The position numbers were made by a program, and so were the translations under genes. This document shows positions 22,504-31,383 of a stretch of DNA of 31,889 nt, in pieces. The notes under the pieces were generated by a model. The model did not search any database and was not told the DNA's origin. It worked only from the letters and a program-made list of their open reading frames with translations. Location: contig CAKQDL010000017.1 in NCBI GenBank assembly GCA_934229395.1, positions 1-31,889 of the forward strand, given 5' to 3'. The first letter of the stretch is position 1, and each line of letters starts with the position of its first letter. The DNA comes from an uncultured Peptococcaceae bacterium (GTDB lineage: Bacteria; Bacillota; Peptococcia; Peptococcales; Peptococcaceae).

Positions 22504-24084
22504 TTAGTTGTCTATGATTTCTATAGGTACATCGCCAAAGACCTGGCGTACGCCTTCGACCAAATCAATGGTTGGCTCTTGGGTGTCGTCGTCTTCGAGG
22601 ATGCATTCAAAGCGTAGGGGATGGGGATAAAAATGCGCCAAGGTATCAGATAATATTTTTTGGTTGTCGCTAAGCTTCATCTGCTTGCAGTTAAAAATAG
22701 CGGCGCGTGGAAAATAAAGGGTCAAGACGCCGTTATCTACACCGCGCAGGGTGCAGGGCTTGACAAAGGCGTGAATGCGAATGCTCACGTCTTTGAGGGC
22801 TTCGATCACCTGTGGCCACACCTGGTTGAGGGTGGCGAGGGCCTCGGCGTCGCTTGGCGCCGTGGTACTTGGCTGTGGTGCCTCCATGGCGGCTGGCGCT
22901 TGTGGGGCGCTTGCGGCCGGCTTTTGTGGCGTCGCGGTGCTTGTTGGCTCTGGTGCGGCGGGCGCTTGGACTACGACCTTGCGCGCGCGTGGCGCTGGCG
23001 CTTCTTCTTGATGGAGGGTGAGGAGCATATCAATCAGACTAAGCTCCAAAACAAGCTCGCCATCGGGGGCAATGCGCAGCTCACGTTCACGCTCTGAGGC
23101 TTGGCTTAGGAGCTTTTGCAGCTGTGAGAAGCCGAGCTGACGGGCATGAGCCACCATATACTCGGGCCACTGGCCTTCGGGCGCTGCTTGGCCAGCGCGG
23201 ATGAGGAGCAAGTCGCGCAATTGACGAATGATGCTCGCTAGGAGGGCCTTGGGCTCTGCACCTTGGGTGCTGAGGTCCGCCAAAAGGTCAAAAATGGCCT
23301 TGGTATCGCCCAAAAGAAGGGCGTCAAAAAGCTTTTCCATGGCCTCGTCCTCAAGCCCGCCCACAAGGGAGAGGACGGCGGCCTTGTCCACATAGTCACC
23401 GCCAAAGGCAATGGCTTGGTCCAAAAGGGAAATGGCGTCGCGCATACCGCCTTGGGCGTGCTTGGCAATGAGCCCGAGGGCTTCTTTTGAGGCATCGATG
23501 CCTTCTTGGTCGACGATATCGCGCAGATGCTTTGCCAAGAGGGCGGGGCTGATGCGGTGGAAGTCGAAGCGCTGGGTGCGCGAGAGCACGGTTTTTGGCA
23601 CCTTTTGTGGATCGGTGGTGGCCAAAATAAAAAGCACATGCTCTGGTGGCTCTTCAAGGGTTTTTAGTAGGGCATTGAAGGCCTCGGTGGTGAGCATGTG
23701 CACTTCGTCTATAATATAGACCTTGCGCTTGCCCACTGAGGGTGCAAATCGCACCTGTTCGCGTAGGTTGCGGATTTCGTCGATGCCACGGTTGGAGGCT
23801 GCGTCAATTTCTACCACATCGAGAAAGACTTCGTCGTTGATGGCTTGGCAATTGGCGCAGACGTTGCATGGCTCGCCATCTACGGGCGAGAGGCAGTTGA
23901 CGGCCTTGGCCAAAATTTTGGACGTGGACGTCTTGCCGGTGCCGCGAGGGCCGCAAAACAAGTACGCATGGGCAATGCGGTTGGTGCGAAGAGCGTTTAG
24001 GAGCGTTTGGGAAATGGCGTCCTGACCAATGAGGGTCTTAAAATTTTGGGGACGGTAGACGCGGTATAGGGCCTGATAGCTCAA
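22504..24084 (-). CDS. dnaX: DNA polymerase III subunit gamma/tau, TTG start
   Basis: The 526-residue clamp-loader ATPase has Walker A GPRGTGKT at 45-52, zinc cysteines 64, 73, 76 and 79, the Walker B segment YIIDEVH at 123-129, and the Arg of SRTQRF near 169. Domain III follows, then a Pro/Ala/Thr-rich linker at about 375-425 and a C-terminal domain that would contact the polymerase. The start codon is TTG, placed 7 bases after AAAGGAGGGTG; no ATG lies nearby. I see no A-rich slippery site of the E. coli type, so one product is expected. The gene follows pgi closely. Confidence 0.96.
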   Translation of the reverse strand: MSYQALYRVYRPQNFKTLIGQDAISQTLLNALRTNRIAHAYLFCGPRGTGKTSTSKILAKAVNCLSPVDGEPCNVCANCQAINDEVFLDVVEIDAASNRGIDEIRNLREQVRFAPSVGKRKVYIIDEVHMLTTEAFNALLKTLEEPPEHVLFILATTDPQKVPKTVLSRTQRFDFHRISPALLAKHLRDIVDQEGIDASKEALGLIAKHAQGGMRDAISLLDQAIAFGGDYVDKAAVLSLVGGLEDEAMEKLFDALLLGDTKAIFDLLADLSTQGAEPKALLASIIRQLRDLLLIRAGQAAPEGQWPEYMVAHARQLGFSQLQKLLSQASERERELRIAPDGELVLELSLIDMLLTLHQEEAPAPRARKVVVQAPAAPEPTSTATPQKPAASAPQAPAAMEAPQPSTTAPSDAEALATLNQVWPQVIEALKDVSIRIHAFVKPCTLRGVDNGVLTLYFPRAAIFNCKQMKLSDNQKILSDTLAHFYPHPLRFECILEDDDTQEPTIDLVEGVRQVFGDVPIEIIDN

Positions 24085-24102
24085 AAAACACCCTCCTTTG
24101 AC

Positions 24103-25377
24103 TTAGTTGGTTGTACAGTTGATGATGGAATTGATGCTTGCCTTAAGCTCTGTCTTGTAATTTTCCACCCCTGGTTGGTTGAATGGGTCTACGCCTGTAA
24201 GGTAGCAGCTCATGGCGCAGGCCTTTTCGAAGAAGTAGACGATTTCGCCAAAGGTAAAGGCGGAAATTTCGCTGATAGAGAGGAGCACATTTGGTGTGTT
24301 GTTGACCTGGTGGGCCTTGCACACGCTGTGGCGGATGATGTCGTTGAGGCAATGGAGGCTGGTGCAGCTGCCGGCAACGCCATCCGGAATTTTGATTTTG
24401 TCTTCAATGTTGGACACAAAGAGCACTGTTTCGATAAAATCCTGGCGCCCTTCTTGCAAAAATTGGCCCAAGGAATGGAGGTCGGTGGTCATTTGCATGG
24501 CCGCAGGGAAGAGCCCCTTGCCGTCCTTGCATTCGCTTTCAGCAAAGAGCTGGCGCAGCCATTCGGTGAAGTAGAAGAGGTTGCCTTCGTACACTTCAAA
24601 AATTTCCATGCGCTTGCCGGCCTTGGATTGTAAATAGCGGGTGGCCGCGTATTGGTAGCAGTCGTTGTCGGCTAAGGATAGCTCCATAAACATGGTGGCC
24701 GATTGGCGCGCGCCGCGGATGATTTCTTTAATGTCGATGCCGGCCACAGCCAAAGGAAAGAGCCCCACCGCTGTGAGCACCGAGTAGCGGCCGCCAATGT
24801 TGGTAGGGATTTCTAGGCAGCAAATGTGGTAGGATTCGGCCTCAAGCTGCAAAGCGCCCTTGTCTTGGTCGGTGATGATGGTGATGTGGTCGTTGTACTT
24901 CTCACCGTAGCGGTTCATAAGTGCCTGCTTTAAAATGGCGTAAATCACCTTTGGCTCTGTGGTGGTGCCAGATTTGGATACCATACAGATGCAGATTTCC
25001 TCAGCAGGATCCTCCACAATGTCAATGAGGTGGTTGTAGTAATGGCTAGAGAGATGATGACCGGCGAAGATGATTTCTGGGTGTCCGATGCCATGGGTTT
25101 TGGCAAAAGGTGGCACAAGAAGCTGCATACCAGCAATGGTGCCCAAATAGGAGCCGCCAATGCCAATGACGATGAACACGGAGCACTTGTTGCGTACCTT
25201 TTCGGCGTGATGGTTAATGGCATTTAAGGTTTCATCAGACACTTGGAATGGATATTCCACCCAACCGCACATAAGGTCAGGCTTATGATGAAGATGCTCG
25301 TGAATTTCGGCCACACGTGCCGCCAGAGCAGGGTCTGATAAATCTGTATGCGCGTTTGTAAAATCCGCTTGAATCAA
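24103..25377 (-). CDS. pgi: glucose-6-phosphate isomerase, TTG start overlapping pgm stop
   Basis: The 424-residue enzyme interconverts glucose 6-phosphate and fructose 6-phosphate. Family blocks include GIGGSYLGTIAG near 70, SKSGTTTEPKV, GGRYSVLTAVGLFPLAVAG and the C-terminal QPGVENYKTE, which is the second Prosite-type signature. It is of the shorter Bacillus-type form. The likely start is TTG at 25377, 10 bases after AAGGAGG, where TTGA also contains the stop of the preceding pgm gene. A longer frame from 25488 lies within pgm and has no site. The gene belongs to the minus-strand operon between pgm and dnaX. Confidence 0.93.
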   Translation of the reverse strand: MIQADFTNAHTDLSDPALAARVAEIHEHLHHKPDLMCGWVEYPFQVSDETLNAINHHAEKVRNKCSVFIVIGIGGSYLGTIAGMQLLVPPFAKTHGIGHPEIIFAGHHLSSHYYNHLIDIVEDPAEEICICMVSKSGTTTEPKVIYAILKQALMNRYGEKYNDHITIITDQDKGALQLEAESYHICCLEIPTNIGGRYSVLTAVGLFPLAVAGIDIKEIIRGARQSATMFMELSLADNDCYQYAATRYLQSKAGKRMEIFEVYEGNLFYFTEWLRQLFAESECKDGKGLFPAAMQMTTDLHSLGQFLQEGRQDFIETVLFVSNIEDKIKIPDGVAGSCTSLHCLNDIIRHSVCKAHQVNNTPNVLLSISEISAFTFGEIVYFFEKACAMSCYLTGVDPFNQPGVENYKTELKASINSIINCTTN

Positions 25378-27068
25378 CTTAATGCATCCTCCTTCAGTCG
25401 TGCGACTAAATCGTGAAATGCCGAGGTCACATCTTCGCTGAGCGTCCTCGCTGCACTCATGGTTTCCCCGCGCGCGCTGATGTAGCATTTCATTTTTGGT
25501 TCGGTGCCGGATGGTCTAAGACAAGCCATCGACCCGTTTGACAGTTCATATTGTATCACATTTTCTGCCGGTAAATCAGCAAACCCGTTGATATAGTCTA
25601 TTTTTTTTATGACAGAATGCCCGGCGATGGTTTCTGGCGGATAGGCGCGCACGTGGCGCATGAGGGTGTCGCTCACCGATTCCTGGCCAGGGATGGGGTC
25701 AAAAACAAGGTTAATGAGGGTATCGCTAAAGTAGCCCACCTTTTGGTAGAGGGCTTCGAGGTGGTCAATAAGGCTCAGGCCGCGGGCTTTGTCGTAGCGG
25801 GCCATGGCGCTCACGAGATAGGCGGTTACAATGGCGTCCTTGTCGCGGGCGTGGTTGCCGTAGAGATAGCCGTAGGATTCCTCAAAGCCGAACACAAAGC
25901 GCGCGTCAGTGTCTGTTTCGAGCGCGGTGGCCACGGCGCCAATGTATTTGAAGCCGGTGAAGGTTTCTTTGAGGCTAAAGCCGTGGTGACGGGCCACTTC
26001 CTTTGGAAAGCTCGAGGTCACAATGGTGGTAACAATGGTGTCGCCAGGGTGGACGCCGGCGGTTTGGGCAATGTAATCAATCAAAAGGGCACCGAGCTCG
26101 TTGCCGGTGATGCGCACCCATTGGCCGTCTTTGTCCTTGGCAGCTACGCCGATGCGGTCGCTGTCGGGATCGGTGGCCAACAGAAGGTCGCAGTCCTTTT
26201 CTCGGGCCAGAGCAAAAAGACCGTCAAAGGCCACAGAGAGCTCTGGGTTTGGCGTGGCAATGGTTGGGAAATGGCCGTCTGGCGCAAATTGATTGTCCAC
26301 AAGGTGGAGGGAGAAGCCGTTGCGCTCAAGGAGCGCGCGCACAGGCGCACCACCTACACCGTGGAGTGGCGTGTAGCCAATGGTGAGAGCGGTGTCTGGG
26401 CAGGTATCGAGAGGGCGCACGGTTTTTTCAACGAGGTCGAGATAGAGATTGAGCGCGTCGTGCAGGAGCACAATGCTGCCTTCTTCGACAAGGGCATAAA
26501 AATCCTTTTGTGCAGGCAGAGGCTTGCCGTCAATATAAGGCGCGGCGGCAGTGGTGACGGCGTTGGCGTCTTGGGCGTTCAATTGGCAGCCTGTGCGGTC
26601 GTAGGCCTTGTAGCCGTTGTAATCCTTGGGATTGTGGCTGGCGGTAATCATAATGCCGCCGTCGCAGCCAAAATGGCGCACGCTCCAAGAAAGAATTGGC
26701 GTGGCTGTTGGACTGTCCCAAAGGAGGACCTTGTGGCCAAAGCTGGCCAAAACCTGGGCCGTCACGCGGGCAAATTCGATATGGTTGAGGCGGCTATCGG
26801 TAGAAATCACCACAGTGGCGTTGGGTTTACCTAGGCCAATGAGCCGGTTGGCAATGCCAGCGGTGGCGTAGGACACGGTAAAACGGTTCATGCAGTTGGT
26901 GCCCATGCCCATAATGCCGCGCAGGCCAGCGGTGCCAAAATGAAGGTTGGCGCCAAAGGCCTTGGCAAGGCGGATGGTATCGCCTTCCATGGCTTTGAGT
27001 TCGGCGCGTTCGTTTTCGGTCAGATCGGTGCGCGCGCACCAATTTTTGTAAGCTGTTTGGGCGTTCAT
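25374..27068 (-). CDS. phospho-sugar mutase (phosphoglucomutase/phosphomannomutase)
   Basis: The 564-residue protein is an alpha-D-phosphohexomutase of the Bacillus PgcA type that interconverts hexose 1- and 6-phosphates. The active serine is Ser144 in TASHNPKDYNG, the metal loop DPDSDR lies near 301-306, the sugar-recognition segment EESYGYLYG follows, and the phosphate-binding RPSGTEPKMK lies near the C-terminus. Full family length is present. Its ATG overlaps the rsmA stop (TAATG), with GGAGG just upstream, and its stop overlaps the pgi start. With pgi it supplies glucose 1-phosphate for glycogen or envelope sugars. Confidence 0.94.
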   Translation of the reverse strand: MNAQTAYKNWCARTDLTENERAELKAMEGDTIRLAKAFGANLHFGTAGLRGIMGMGTNCMNRFTVSYATAGIANRLIGLGKPNATVVISTDSRLNHIEFARVTAQVLASFGHKVLLWDSPTATPILSWSVRHFGCDGGIMITASHNPKDYNGYKAYDRTGCQLNAQDANAVTTAAAPYIDGKPLPAQKDFYALVEEGSIVLLHDALNLYLDLVEKTVRPLDTCPDTALTIGYTPLHGVGGAPVRALLERNGFSLHLVDNQFAPDGHFPTIATPNPELSVAFDGLFALAREKDCDLLLATDPDSDRIGVAAKDKDGQWVRITGNELGALLIDYIAQTAGVHPGDTIVTTIVTSSFPKEVARHHGFSLKETFTGFKYIGAVATALETDTDARFVFGFEESYGYLYGNHARDKDAIVTAYLVSAMARYDKARGLSLIDHLEALYQKVGYFSDTLINLVFDPIPGQESVSDTLMRHVRAYPPETIAGHSVIKKIDYINGFADLPAENVIQYELSNGSMACLRPSGTEPKMKCYISARGETMSAARTLSEDVTSAFHDLVARLKEDALS

Positions 27069-27913
27069 TACTTGTCCTCCAAGGCGCTAAAGGCATCAGA
27101 AAGGGTCACAAATTCGGCCACAGAAAGGCTTTCGGCACGGCGGGTGCCATCAATGGCAGCGCTTTCTAGGGCAGTGGCAATGGCGTCCTTAGGTAGGCCT
27201 ATGGAAGAAAGAGCGTTGCGCAGGGTTTTGCGGCGTTGGCTAAAGGCTGCCTTTACGGTGCGGCGGAGCATTTTGTCGTCCTTCGCTTGAATAGGGCGTT
27301 CCTTATAAGGCACAAGGTGCAAAATGGTGGAATCCACATCTGGTGGCGGGGTAAAGGCCTTGCGACCCACATCAAAGGCGCAGGAGGCTTCGCAGAGGTA
27401 TTGCACCATCACCGTCACAGCGCCATAGGTGCGGCCGCCTGGCTTGGCGCAGAGGCGGTCGGCCACTTCCTTTTGCACCATAATAACAAGCTCATCCACA
27501 CGGTTCATATCTTCTAAAACGTGCATAATAAGGGGTGTGGTGATGTAATAAGGCAAATTGGCCACAAGCTTGTAGCGACCTGTTTCGCCGAGCTCGCTTT
27601 CCATAAGGGCATCGAGGTCGGTGGTCAGGGCATCGCCAAAAACGAGGGACACGTTGTCTAGGGCGCTGAGGTTGTCCTTTAAAAGAGGGGCCAGGCTTTT
27701 GTCGATTTCTATGGCCAACACCTGCTTGGCACGGCTAGAGAGGGCAGCGGTGAGGGCGCCAGCACCAGGGCCAATTTCTAATACCTTGTCCCCTTCTTCC
27801 CAATGGCACACATCGGCAATGCGTCCCAAAAGAGCGGGATCAGAAAGAAAGTTCTGGCCAAATTTCTTTTTTAGGGTAATATGGTGTTGTTTTAGCTGAT
27901 CACTCAGATTCAT
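27068..27913 (-). CDS. rsmA: 16S rRNA dimethyladenosine transferase RsmA (KsgA)
   Basis: The 281-residue methyltransferase dimethylates two adjacent adenosines in the 3' terminal hairpin of 16S rRNA. The SAM motif EIGPGAG is at residues 46-52 and the catalytic NLPYYI block near 119-124; the N-terminal KKKFGQNFL segment is typical. It overlaps rnmV by 14 bases and the next gene, pgm, by one base, so the genes are translationally coupled. The rnmV-rsmA pair is standard in Bacillota. Confidence 0.97.
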   Translation of the reverse strand: MNLSDQLKQHHITLKKKFGQNFLSDPALLGRIADVCHWEEGDKVLEIGPGAGALTAALSSRAKQVLAIEIDKSLAPLLKDNLSALDNVSLVFGDALTTDLDALMESELGETGRYKLVANLPYYITTPLIMHVLEDMNRVDELVIMVQKEVADRLCAKPGGRTYGAVTVMVQYLCEASCAFDVGRKAFTPPPDVDSTILHLVPYKERPIQAKDDKMLRRTVKAAFSQRRKTLRNALSSIGLPKDAIATALESAAIDGTRRAESLSVAEFVTLSDAFSALEDK

Positions 27914-28466
27914 GATTGTCCTCCAATTGTTGTAGAGCCTCTAGGATAATGGCCTCCTCTGGGGCAAAGGCGTTGAGTCTTTTGAGAAGAGTTTTGGCGT
28001 TGGCGGAGCCTATGTGCATCAAATCGCAAAAGGCCGTGCGTTTTTCCTTGGCGCCAGCGCCGCCGGTGAGGCCCCATTTCATAAGGTCGGTCATGGTGTA
28101 GCGGGCGTTGTTTGTGGCTTCGGTGGCGTAGGCCTTGTGGAGAGCCTCCAAAATCACCTCTGGCTTGGCGTATTCCACGCCGAGCTTGCCAGTAACTGGA
28201 TGGCGGGCGTCGCGCCGCGAAATAAAGGCGTGCTTGGCCGTTGGCACCACCTCGCTCACGCGGTTGCGAATGAGGGTGCCGGGCACATCGGGGTCGGTGA
28301 GCACAATAAGGTCTGCGTGCTTGCTTGCGTTTTCAATATCGCGAAGGCGCTTGCCCTCGAGGCCCATGCCGTTTGTAATAAGCACCGTTGCGTCTACAGC
28401 GCGCAGCACAGCGGCCACGTCGTCCTTGCCTTCTACAACGATGATTTCCTTGATTGCTTCTTTCAT
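27900..28466 (-). CDS. rnmV: ribonuclease M5
   Basis: The 188-residue Toprim enzyme matures 5S rRNA. The Toprim motifs are IIVVEGKDD at residues 8-16 and VLTDPDVPG near 57-65, and the C-terminal part has MKWGLTGG typical of RNase M5. I chose the ATG at 28466, which lies 7 bases after GAGG; a TTG directly before it would be too close. It is the first gene of the operon behind the promoter at 28505-28533. Confidence 0.95.
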   Translation of the reverse strand: MKEAIKEIIVVEGKDDVAAVLRAVDATVLITNGMGLEGKRLRDIENASKHADLIVLTDPDVPGTLIRNRVSEVVPTAKHAFISRRDARHPVTGKLGVEYAKPEVILEALHKAYATEATNNARYTMTDLMKWGLTGGAGAKEKRTAFCDLMHIGSANAKTLLKRLNAFAPEEAIILEALQQLEDNHESE

Positions 28467-28504
28467 CAAAAGTCCTCGCTTGTACGTACATTAATCATCC
28501 CCTC

Positions 28505-28533
28505 ATTATAACCTGTGGGCCGTGGACTGGCAA
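28505..28533 (-). promoter_or_regulatory. promoter of the rnmV-rsmA-pgm-pgi-dnaX-ybaB-recR operon
   Basis: On the minus strand TTGCCA (28533-28528) and a perfect TATAAT (28510-28505) are 17 bases apart, about 40 bases before the rnmV ATG. Confidence 0.75.
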
Positions 28534-28608
28534 GGAGACGTGCGCTGGGTAGGAAAAACTTTTGGCCACTCGCCCGGCGTCTAAAACGGCTGGTGGTTAA
28601 AAATGGAC

Positions 28609-28654
28609 AAAAAAAGAAGGACGCGCACACAATTGGGGGGGTGTGTGCGCGTCC
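28609..28654 (-). terminator. strong orphan terminator on the minus strand
   Basis: GGACGCGCACAC and GTGTGCGCGTCC pair over 12 bases without mismatch. On the minus strand TTCTTTTTTT follows. Confidence 0.75.
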
Positions 28655-28724
28655 ACAAGAAGATGCTAGTTGAGAAACGCAAAGAATCCAGGAGAATTAT
28701 ACGTGTCTCTCGCTCCTTAGAGCT
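28609..28724 (-). ncRNA. candidate small RNA ending in a strong terminator
   Basis: On the minus strand TTGTAT and TATAAT (28760-28732) are 17 bases apart, and transcription from there would run about 115 bases to a 12-bp perfect hairpin (28654-28619) followed by a T-rich tail. No credible minus-strand reading frame lies between, and the terminator sits before the rnmV promoter, so it does not serve any annotated gene. The -35 is poor and no RNA family was recognised. Confidence 0.3.
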
Positions 28725-28840
28725 TGAATGCATTATAGAACAAAAAATGGCATTATACAAGACTTTTTTGCAGAAAAAACATAAGCAAAATGAATTATTA
28801 TATAACAGTTTAACTTGAGCAAATACGCAAGTTGTAGATG

Positions 28841-28870
28841 TTGAAAAGGGAATAGTGAGTGTGTTATACT
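28841..28870 (+). promoter_or_regulatory. promoter of the threonine ammonia-lyase gene
   Basis: TTGAAA (28841-28846) and TATACT (28865-28870) are 18 bases apart, and TGT before the -10 makes it an extended box. Confidence 0.65.
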
Positions 28871-28908
28871 GTACACCAAGCTTAGATATAGATTAAGGAG
28901 GATTCATC

Positions 28909-30129
28909 ATGGCAGATGAAGCATTGCAACAACATCTTAGTGAAATCGAAAAGGCCGCTGAGCGCCTCAAGGGCGTAGCAGCAGAAACGCCTATGATTCA
29001 CAGCACCTATTTTTCACAGGAATCCGGCAATGACATTTGGATTAAGCCAGAGAACTTGCAAAACACCGGCAGCTTTAAGCTCCGTGGCGCCTACAACCGC
29101 ATTTCTCAGCTCACCGAAGAGGAGCGCGCACGCGGTATTGTAACAGCGTCTGCAGGCAATCATGCTCAAGGTGTGGCTTATGCAGCCCAGCACTACGGCT
29201 GCCCATGCACCATCATTATGCCAGAGGTAACACCTCTTATTAAAATTAAAAGCGCCAAGGAAAAAGGCGCCAACGTGGTCATCTACGGCGAAAACTACGA
29301 CCAAGCCTATCGCCGTGCCCTAGAAGTGGCTGTGGAAACAGGCGGTCTCTTTATTCACGCCTACGACGATTACGGTGTCATCTGCGGCCAAGGCACCATT
29401 GCCTACGAAATGCTCATAGAAAACCCAGACCTCGACGAAATTTTGGTACCAGTTGGTGGCGGCGGCCTCATCAGTGGTGTGGCTCTAGCAGCCAAGGCCA
29501 TGAAGCCAGACATCCGCATCACCGGCGTTGAGCCAGAAGGCGCAGCCAGCATGAAACTTTCCCTAGACCGCGGTAAGGTCACCCCATTCGGAAAGCTTTC
29601 TACCTGCGCAGAAGGTGTTGCTGTAAGCGAAGTTGGTCAAAACACCTTCAAATACGTGAGCGAATACGTTGATGGCATCATCACCGTTAACGAAACAGAA
29701 ATCATGGAAGCTGTCCTCTCTTTGCTCGAAAAGCACAAGCTCGTAGCAGAAGCCAGTGGCGCACTACCATTTGCAGCCCTCAAGCATCTCAACAGCTGCA
29801 ACAAGAAGGTGGGCTGCGTCATCAGCGGTGGCAACATCGACATGGTCACCATCTCCTCGATGATTCGCTCCGGCCTTGTTACCAGCGGCCGTATCTTCGC
29901 CTTTAGCGTAGAGCTTCCAGACGCACCAGGCCAGCTCCTTTTGGTGGCAAAAACCATCAGCGAGCTCAGCGGCAACATCATCGGCCTTGATCACAACCAG
30001 TTCAAAGCCAAAGACCGCTTCAACCGCGTTGTGCTCGAAGTCACCGTAGAAACCAACGGCCACGAACACGTAGCCCAAATCATCAAAGCCCTCGAAGACA
30101 AAGGCTTTGAAATCCACCGTCAATATTAA
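28909..30129 (+). CDS. ilvA: threonine ammonia-lyase (threonine dehydratase) with ACT domain
   Basis: The 406-residue PLP enzyme turns threonine into 2-oxobutanoate and ammonia. The PLP lysine is Lys57 in GSFKLRGAYN, the phosphate loop is VGGGGLISG near 183-191, and a C-terminal ACT domain (about 330-406, FSVELPDAPGQLLLVAK) gives a regulatory site. A single ACT domain at this length is common to the shorter IlvA/TdcB forms, so the role may be isoleucine synthesis or threonine breakdown; no ilv genes adjoin. AAGGAGG lies 7 bases before the ATG. A terminator separates it from the nucleoside hydrolase gene. Confidence 0.94.
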   Translation: MADEALQQHLSEIEKAAERLKGVAAETPMIHSTYFSQESGNDIWIKPENLQNTGSFKLRGAYNRISQLTEEERARGIVTASAGNHAQGVAYAAQHYGCPCTIIMPEVTPLIKIKSAKEKGANVVIYGENYDQAYRRALEVAVETGGLFIHAYDDYGVICGQGTIAYEMLIENPDLDEILVPVGGGGLISGVALAAKAMKPDIRITGVEPEGAASMKLSLDRGKVTPFGKLSTCAEGVAVSEVGQNTFKYVSEYVDGIITVNETEIMEAVLSLLEKHKLVAEASGALPFAALKHLNSCNKKVGCVISGGNIDMVTISSMIRSGLVTSGRIFAFSVELPDAPGQLLLVAKTISELSGNIIGLDHNQFKAKDRFNRVVLEVTVETNGHEHVAQIIKALEDKGFEIHRQY

Positions 30130-30135
30130 TACATA

Positions 30136-30165
30136 AAGCCTTCCCTTTATGAGAAGGCTTCTTTT
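30136..30165 (+). terminator. terminator between ilvA and the nucleoside hydrolase gene
   Basis: AAGCCTTC and GAAGGCTT type arms pair around a short loop and are followed by CTTTTATT. The next ATG is only 17 bases on, so partial read-through is probable. Confidence 0.6.
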
Positions 30166-30181
30166 ATTGAAAGGAAGGACC

Positions 30182-31162
30182 ATGACACAAAAGGTTATTA
30201 TAGATTGCGATCCTGGTATTGATGATTCCTTGGCGCTTATGCTTGCTCTCAAGTCGCCGGAGCTCGAGGTTATGGGTATCACCATTACCTGTGGCAATGC
30301 GCCAGTCGATATGGGGGGCGCCAATGCTTTAAAAATACTCGAGCACATGGATAGACTTGACGTGGGCGTGTACAGGGGCGCCGAGCAGCCTCTTGAAATC
30401 GCCTTTACCAACGCCCTCGATACCCACGGCGCCGACGGCCTAGGCGAAAGCTTCTTGCCCGAGGTCCGTGGCGCTGCTGTGCAGGAAGAAAGTGCCCTGG
30501 ACTTTATGAAGCGCGCTCTTATGGAAGAGGGCTGCATGGTGATTGCCCTAGGGCCTATGACCAACCTTGCTCGCCTAGCCCAAGAGGCGCCAGAGACCTT
30601 TGGCCGCATCACCCGCCTTGTATCCATGGGTGGCAACCACCGTAGCCATGGCAATTGCTCGCCAGTGGCAGAGTATAACTATTGGTGCGACCCTCACGCC
30701 GCCGCCATTGTCTTTGAGGCCATGGCCGAGCGGGGCAAAAAGGTAGAAATGATAGGCCTCGATGTGACCCGAAAAATCGTCCTCACGCCAAGCCTGCTTT
30801 CCTATATAGAGCGCCTCCGTCCAGAAGAAGGCGCCTTTATCCGCGCCATCACCAAGTTTTATTTTGACTTCCATTGGCGCTACGAGCACCTCATTGGTTG
30901 TGTCATCAACGATCCCCTCGCCGTAGCCTACGCCGTAAACCCAAGCCTTTGCCAAGGCTTTGAAGCCTATACCCAAATCGCTACTGAAGGCATTGCCCGC
31001 GGCCAAAGTATCGCCGACGAAATGCACTTCTACCAAAAACCAGCCAACGCCCGCATCCTCACCCAGGTCGACGCAAAAGCCTTCTTCCGCCACTTCCTAA
31101 GCCGCATCCTAGATACGGAGGAAGCGAACCTCGATTTGGTGGATGTGCTTGTAGGAGAATAG
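30182..31162 (+). CDS. nucleoside hydrolase (inosine-uridine-preferring type)
   Basis: The 326-residue enzyme splits ribonucleosides into base and ribose for salvage. The calcium-binding signature DCDPGIDD is at residues 8-15 (Asp8, Asp10, Asp14, Asp15), and further family blocks are VIALGPMTNLA, MGGN and AEYNYWCDPHAA. The length is normal. I set the start at 30182 because GAAAGGAAGGACC precedes it; an in-frame ATG at 30149 lies inside the terminator hairpin. Base specificity cannot be told. It may be read through from ilvA. Confidence 0.92.
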   Translation: MTQKVIIDCDPGIDDSLALMLALKSPELEVMGITITCGNAPVDMGGANALKILEHMDRLDVGVYRGAEQPLEIAFTNALDTHGADGLGESFLPEVRGAAVQEESALDFMKRALMEEGCMVIALGPMTNLARLAQEAPETFGRITRLVSMGGNHRSHGNCSPVAEYNYWCDPHAAAIVFEAMAERGKKVEMIGLDVTRKIVLTPSLLSYIERLRPEEGAFIRAITKFYFDFHWRYEHLIGCVINDPLAVAYAVNPSLCQGFEAYTQIATEGIARGQSIADEMHFYQKPANARILTQVDAKAFFRHFLSRILDTEEANLDLVDVLVGE

Positions 31163-31308
31163 AGTTTATTAAGAAAAAGAAAAGTGTTATTGTGATTGCT
31201 ACAAAAAATTGTTCTAATAAAAATAGATATAAAGGTATCTTTCGAGAGCGTTCCTGCCATATAAGTGGAAGATTTTAACCTCAAAGGGAGCGCAAGCTCC
31301 CTTCAAAC

Positions 31309-31380
31309 TGTAGAAAAAGTATGATTTAAAATTGAAGCATGTATGCATTTGCAAAGACTTCCCCCTTGAGGGGGAAGGCA
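31309..31380 (+). repeat. solo end of the MITE-like repeat family
   Basis: TGTAGAAAAAGTATGATTTA, GCATGTATGCATTTGC and a CTTCCCCCTTGAGGGGGAAGG palindrome match, in reverse, the right end of the 9653-9917 copy. It stops three bases before the next full copy. Confidence 0.65.
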
Positions 31381-31383
31381 GAC

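Noticed and set aside
22700..23100. Programmed frameshift site in dnaX
   Set aside because: No A-rich heptamer of the E. coli type is visible on the coding strand near the end of domain III.
25617..26834. A 405-residue open frame on the plus strand
   Set aside because: It lies fully antisense to the well-supported phospho-sugar mutase gene, lacks a ribosome binding site and shows no recognisable family.
28603..28818. A 71-residue basic frame on the plus strand
   Set aside because: It begins inside a strong hairpin, has no ribosome binding site and resembles nothing I know. A shorter start at 28663 also lacks a site.
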